Positions 5,223 to 6,327 of a stretch of 6,327 nt of DNA are shown piece by piece. Both the position numbers and the translations under genes were made by a program. The stretch lies in contig JAEYSH010000206.1 in assembly GCA_023434825.1 (NCBI GenBank), forward strand, positions 1 through 6,327, written 5' to 3'. The number at the start of each line of letters is the position of its first letter. The first letter of the stretch is position 1. The notes below the pieces were generated by a model that was not told the DNA's origin, searched no databases, and saw only the letters and a program-made list of their open reading frames with translations. Source of the DNA: Methanobacteriota archaeon. Its GTDB lineage: Archaea; Methanobacteriota; Methanobacteria; Methanobacteriales; Methanobacteriaceae.

Positions 5223-5900
5223 ATGAAAATAGTAGTTACAGTAGGCGGATCAATAATCATTAAGGATGGAGAACCTAAAAAATTTATAGATTATGCTAAT
5301 GTTTTAAAAAATATGAGTAGCGACAATGAAATATTTGTTGTTGTAGGTGGTGGAAAGCCTGCTCGTGAATATATAGGAATTGCAAGAGGTATTGGAGTAT
5401 CTGAAGCAGCCTGCGATGATATTGGAATTGAAGTGACAAGGTTAAATGCAAAACTTCTGATTATGGCCCTGGGGGATAGTGTATATCCAAAAGTAGCAAC
5501 AAACTTCCATGAAGCAATGGAATTTGGATCATCCGGTAAAATTGTAGTTATGGGGGGAACTGAACCCGCACACAGTACCGATGCAGTTGGTAGTATTCTT
5601 GCCGAATATGTAGATGCAGATCTTTTAATAAATGCCACATCTGTTGATGGATTATACGATAAAGACCCAAACAAATACGAAGATGCAAAAATGTTTGATA
5701 AAATTACTCCTACACAAATGATGGATATCTTAAGTACTAAAGAAATCAAAGCAGGGACCTATGAATTTTTTGATATGACTGCAATTCAAATTATAAAAAG
5801 ATCAGAAATTAAAACACGAATTATAAATGGTAATTATCCAGAAAATTTATTAAAATCGCTTGATGAAGAAATAGGTACTACTATCATTCCTGATGAATGA
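5223..5900 (+). CDS. pyrH: UMP kinase, archaeal type
   Basis: 225 residues from ATG 5223, the same length as I recall for archaeal UMP kinases such as that of Pyrococcus. It phosphorylates UMP to UDP with ATP in the cytoplasm, feeding UTP, CTP and UDP-sugar pools. Amino-acid-kinase family features appear in order. VTVGGSII (5-12) gives the glycine-rich nucleotide loop, and VVGGGKPARE (40-49) the second one. D66-I-G-I-E-V-T-R73 follows in the UMP-site region. VMGGTEPAHSTDAVG (109-123) binds UMP, and INATSVDGLYDKDPN (136-150) is the ATP-site stretch. EFFDMTAIQII (181-191) follows. In-frame ATGs at 5211 and 5220 would add four or one residues; the ribosome binding site GGTGA and the expected MKIVVTVGGS beginning favour 5223. 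The gene stands alone with its own promoter region and a hairpin downstream. Confidence 0.95.
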   Translation: MKIVVTVGGSIIIKDGEPKKFIDYANVLKNMSSDNEIFVVVGGGKPAREYIGIARGIGVSEAACDDIGIEVTRLNAKLLIMALGDSVYPKVATNFHEAMEFGSSGKIVVMGGTEPAHSTDAVGSILAEYVDADLLINATSVDGLYDKDPNKYEDAKMFDKITPTQMMDILSTKEIKAGTYEFFDMTAIQIIKRSEIKTRIINGNYPENLLKSLDEEIGTTIIPDE

Positions 5901-5961
5901 TTTAGCTATTTTAATTGATTTATTCATTTACATAGTATTATAAATAATGAAAATATAATAA

Positions 5962-5993
5962 ATGTAAAATATATTTTTTTACATATCATTTTT
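5962..5993 (+). terminator. Possible terminator of pyrH
   Basis: ATGTAAAA (5962-5969) and TTTTACAT (5977-5984) form an eight-pair stem with a seven-base loop, followed by T5 at 5989-5993. It lies about 60 bases after the stop. The stem is AT-rich and therefore weak. The rest of the 195-base spacer to the next gene is low-complexity A+T. Confidence 0.4.
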
Positions 5994-6058
5994 AATAGTT
6001 AGAAATAACCTTAAATTAGAATAAAAGTGATTTTTAAGCTTTAACATGTAATTCAAAT

Positions 6059-6089
6059 TAAAATATATTTATAAATTAAACAAAGAGGT
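6059..6089 (+). promoter_or_regulatory. TATA-like stretch and ribosome binding site of the zinc-ribbon gene
   Basis: TTTATAAAT (6068-6076), within a longer run of A/T from 6059, resembles a TATA box but lies so close to the gene that its transcript would start near the ribosome binding site. A box further upstream is therefore possible. GAGGT (6085-6089) six bases before ATG 6096 is a good ribosome binding site. Confidence 0.4.
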
Positions 6090-6095
6090 TTTAAT

Positions 6096-6293
6096 ATGGT
6101 AGATCAACATAAACACTGTCCAACATGTGGAACACCAATTCCTATGCATGAAAGATTCTGTTCTCCTAAATGTGAGCAAATAATTGCTGAAAGACAGCGA
6201 AAAATTGTACGTACAAGAAAAATAATGTATGTAGCATTTGCAGTACTAATTTTAATCTATTTACTGTATGTTTTTAGAGGAAGAATATTTTAG
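6096..6293 (+). CDS. Small zinc-ribbon membrane-anchored protein (DUF2116-like)
   Basis: 65 residues. The N-terminal part has CPTCGTPIP (C8, C11) and FCSPKC (C22, C26), a four-cysteine zinc ribbon. A basic linker follows (RQRKIVRTRK, 33-42), then a single hydrophobic helix MYVAFAVLILIYLLYVF (44-60) and a short basic end, RGRIF. By the positive-inside rule the zinc ribbon faces the cytoplasm. It resembles the archaeal DUF2116 / COG4068 family, whose function I do not know. A role as a small membrane-bound adaptor or nucleic-acid contact is only a guess. The ATG start has GAGGT six bases upstream, and length and composition support a real gene despite its size. It stands alone, with a T-rich stretch after the stop. 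Confidence 0.85.
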   Translation: MVDQHKHCPTCGTPIPMHERFCSPKCEQIIAERQRKIVRTRKIMYVAFAVLILIYLLYVFRGRIF

Positions 6294-6309
6294 ATTTCTT
6301 TTCTTTCCT
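6294..6309 (+). terminator. T-rich terminator after the zinc-ribbon gene
   Basis: Pyrimidine-rich T tracts (6295-6307) follow the TAG directly, as in the GfcR-like gene. No gene start is visible in the last 18 bases of the window. Confidence 0.4.
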
Positions 6310-6327
6310 CAATTAAATTCTTTAAAT

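Noticed and set aside
5291..5749. 152-residue antisense frame in pyrH
   Set aside because: It lies wholly opposite a gene with full family motifs, is rich in Ser/Ile/Thr without any motif, and lacks a promoter or ribosome binding site.
1..6327. tRNA, rRNA, insertion sequence or phage genes
   Set aside because: No tRNA-like T-loop or acceptor pairing, no transposase or integrase motifs, and all long frames are accounted for by housekeeping families.

Overview
The window looks like chromosomal DNA of a low-GC methanogenic archaeon, most likely of the order Methanobacteriales (Methanobacterium or Methanobrevibacter type). The evidence is the partial Mur-ligase-like coenzyme F430 synthetase (F430 is the methanogenesis cofactor), an archaeal/eukaryotic-type class 1 release factor with NIKS and GGQ motifs, an archaeal-type UMP kinase, an archaeal HTH-phosphoribosyltransferase regulator (GfcR/PyrE-like), Shine-Dalgarno sites matching the archaeal 16S tail (GGAGG, GGTGA), and very AT-rich intergenic regions with TATA-like boxes. 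Non-ATG starts are common: my preferred starts are TTG, GTG, ATG, TTG, ATG and ATG. These assignments are read by eye; no database search was run.

Layout. Bases 1-806 (+) hold the 3' part of the F430 synthetase gene. Bases 920-1789 (+) encode hydroxymethylbilane synthase (hemC), whose stop overlaps by four bases the GTG start of a Gfo/Idh/MocA-family dehydrogenase (1786-2739, +). Then comes a 310-bp gene-free gap. Its first half is a compact, GC-richer run of successive small hairpins, and its second half holds the promoter region of the next gene. Bases 3050-3649 (+) encode an HTH plus phosphoribosyltransferase regulator. It converges on prf1 (aRF1, minus strand, 3738-4967), whose last codons form a strong terminator-like hairpin. 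A 243-bp AT-rich divergent promoter region separates prf1 from pyrH (UMP kinase, 5223-5900, +). The last gene, 6096-6293 (+), encodes a 65-residue zinc-ribbon plus membrane-anchor protein (DUF2116-like).

How the genes fit together. The F430 synthetase and HemC sit at the end and the start of the same tetrapyrrole route. They appear to be separate transcription units. HemC is instead translationally coupled to the dehydrogenase, whose motifs point to nucleotide-sugar oxidation. The rest is housekeeping: translation termination, pyrimidine nucleotides and a PRPP-fold regulator. The window reads as a core-genome region without phage, transposase, CRISPR or defence genes. The least ordinary item is the hairpin array at about 2761-2890. 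Two starts (prf1 and pyrH) should be moved downstream, because the longest reading frames begin inside the ribosome-binding site.
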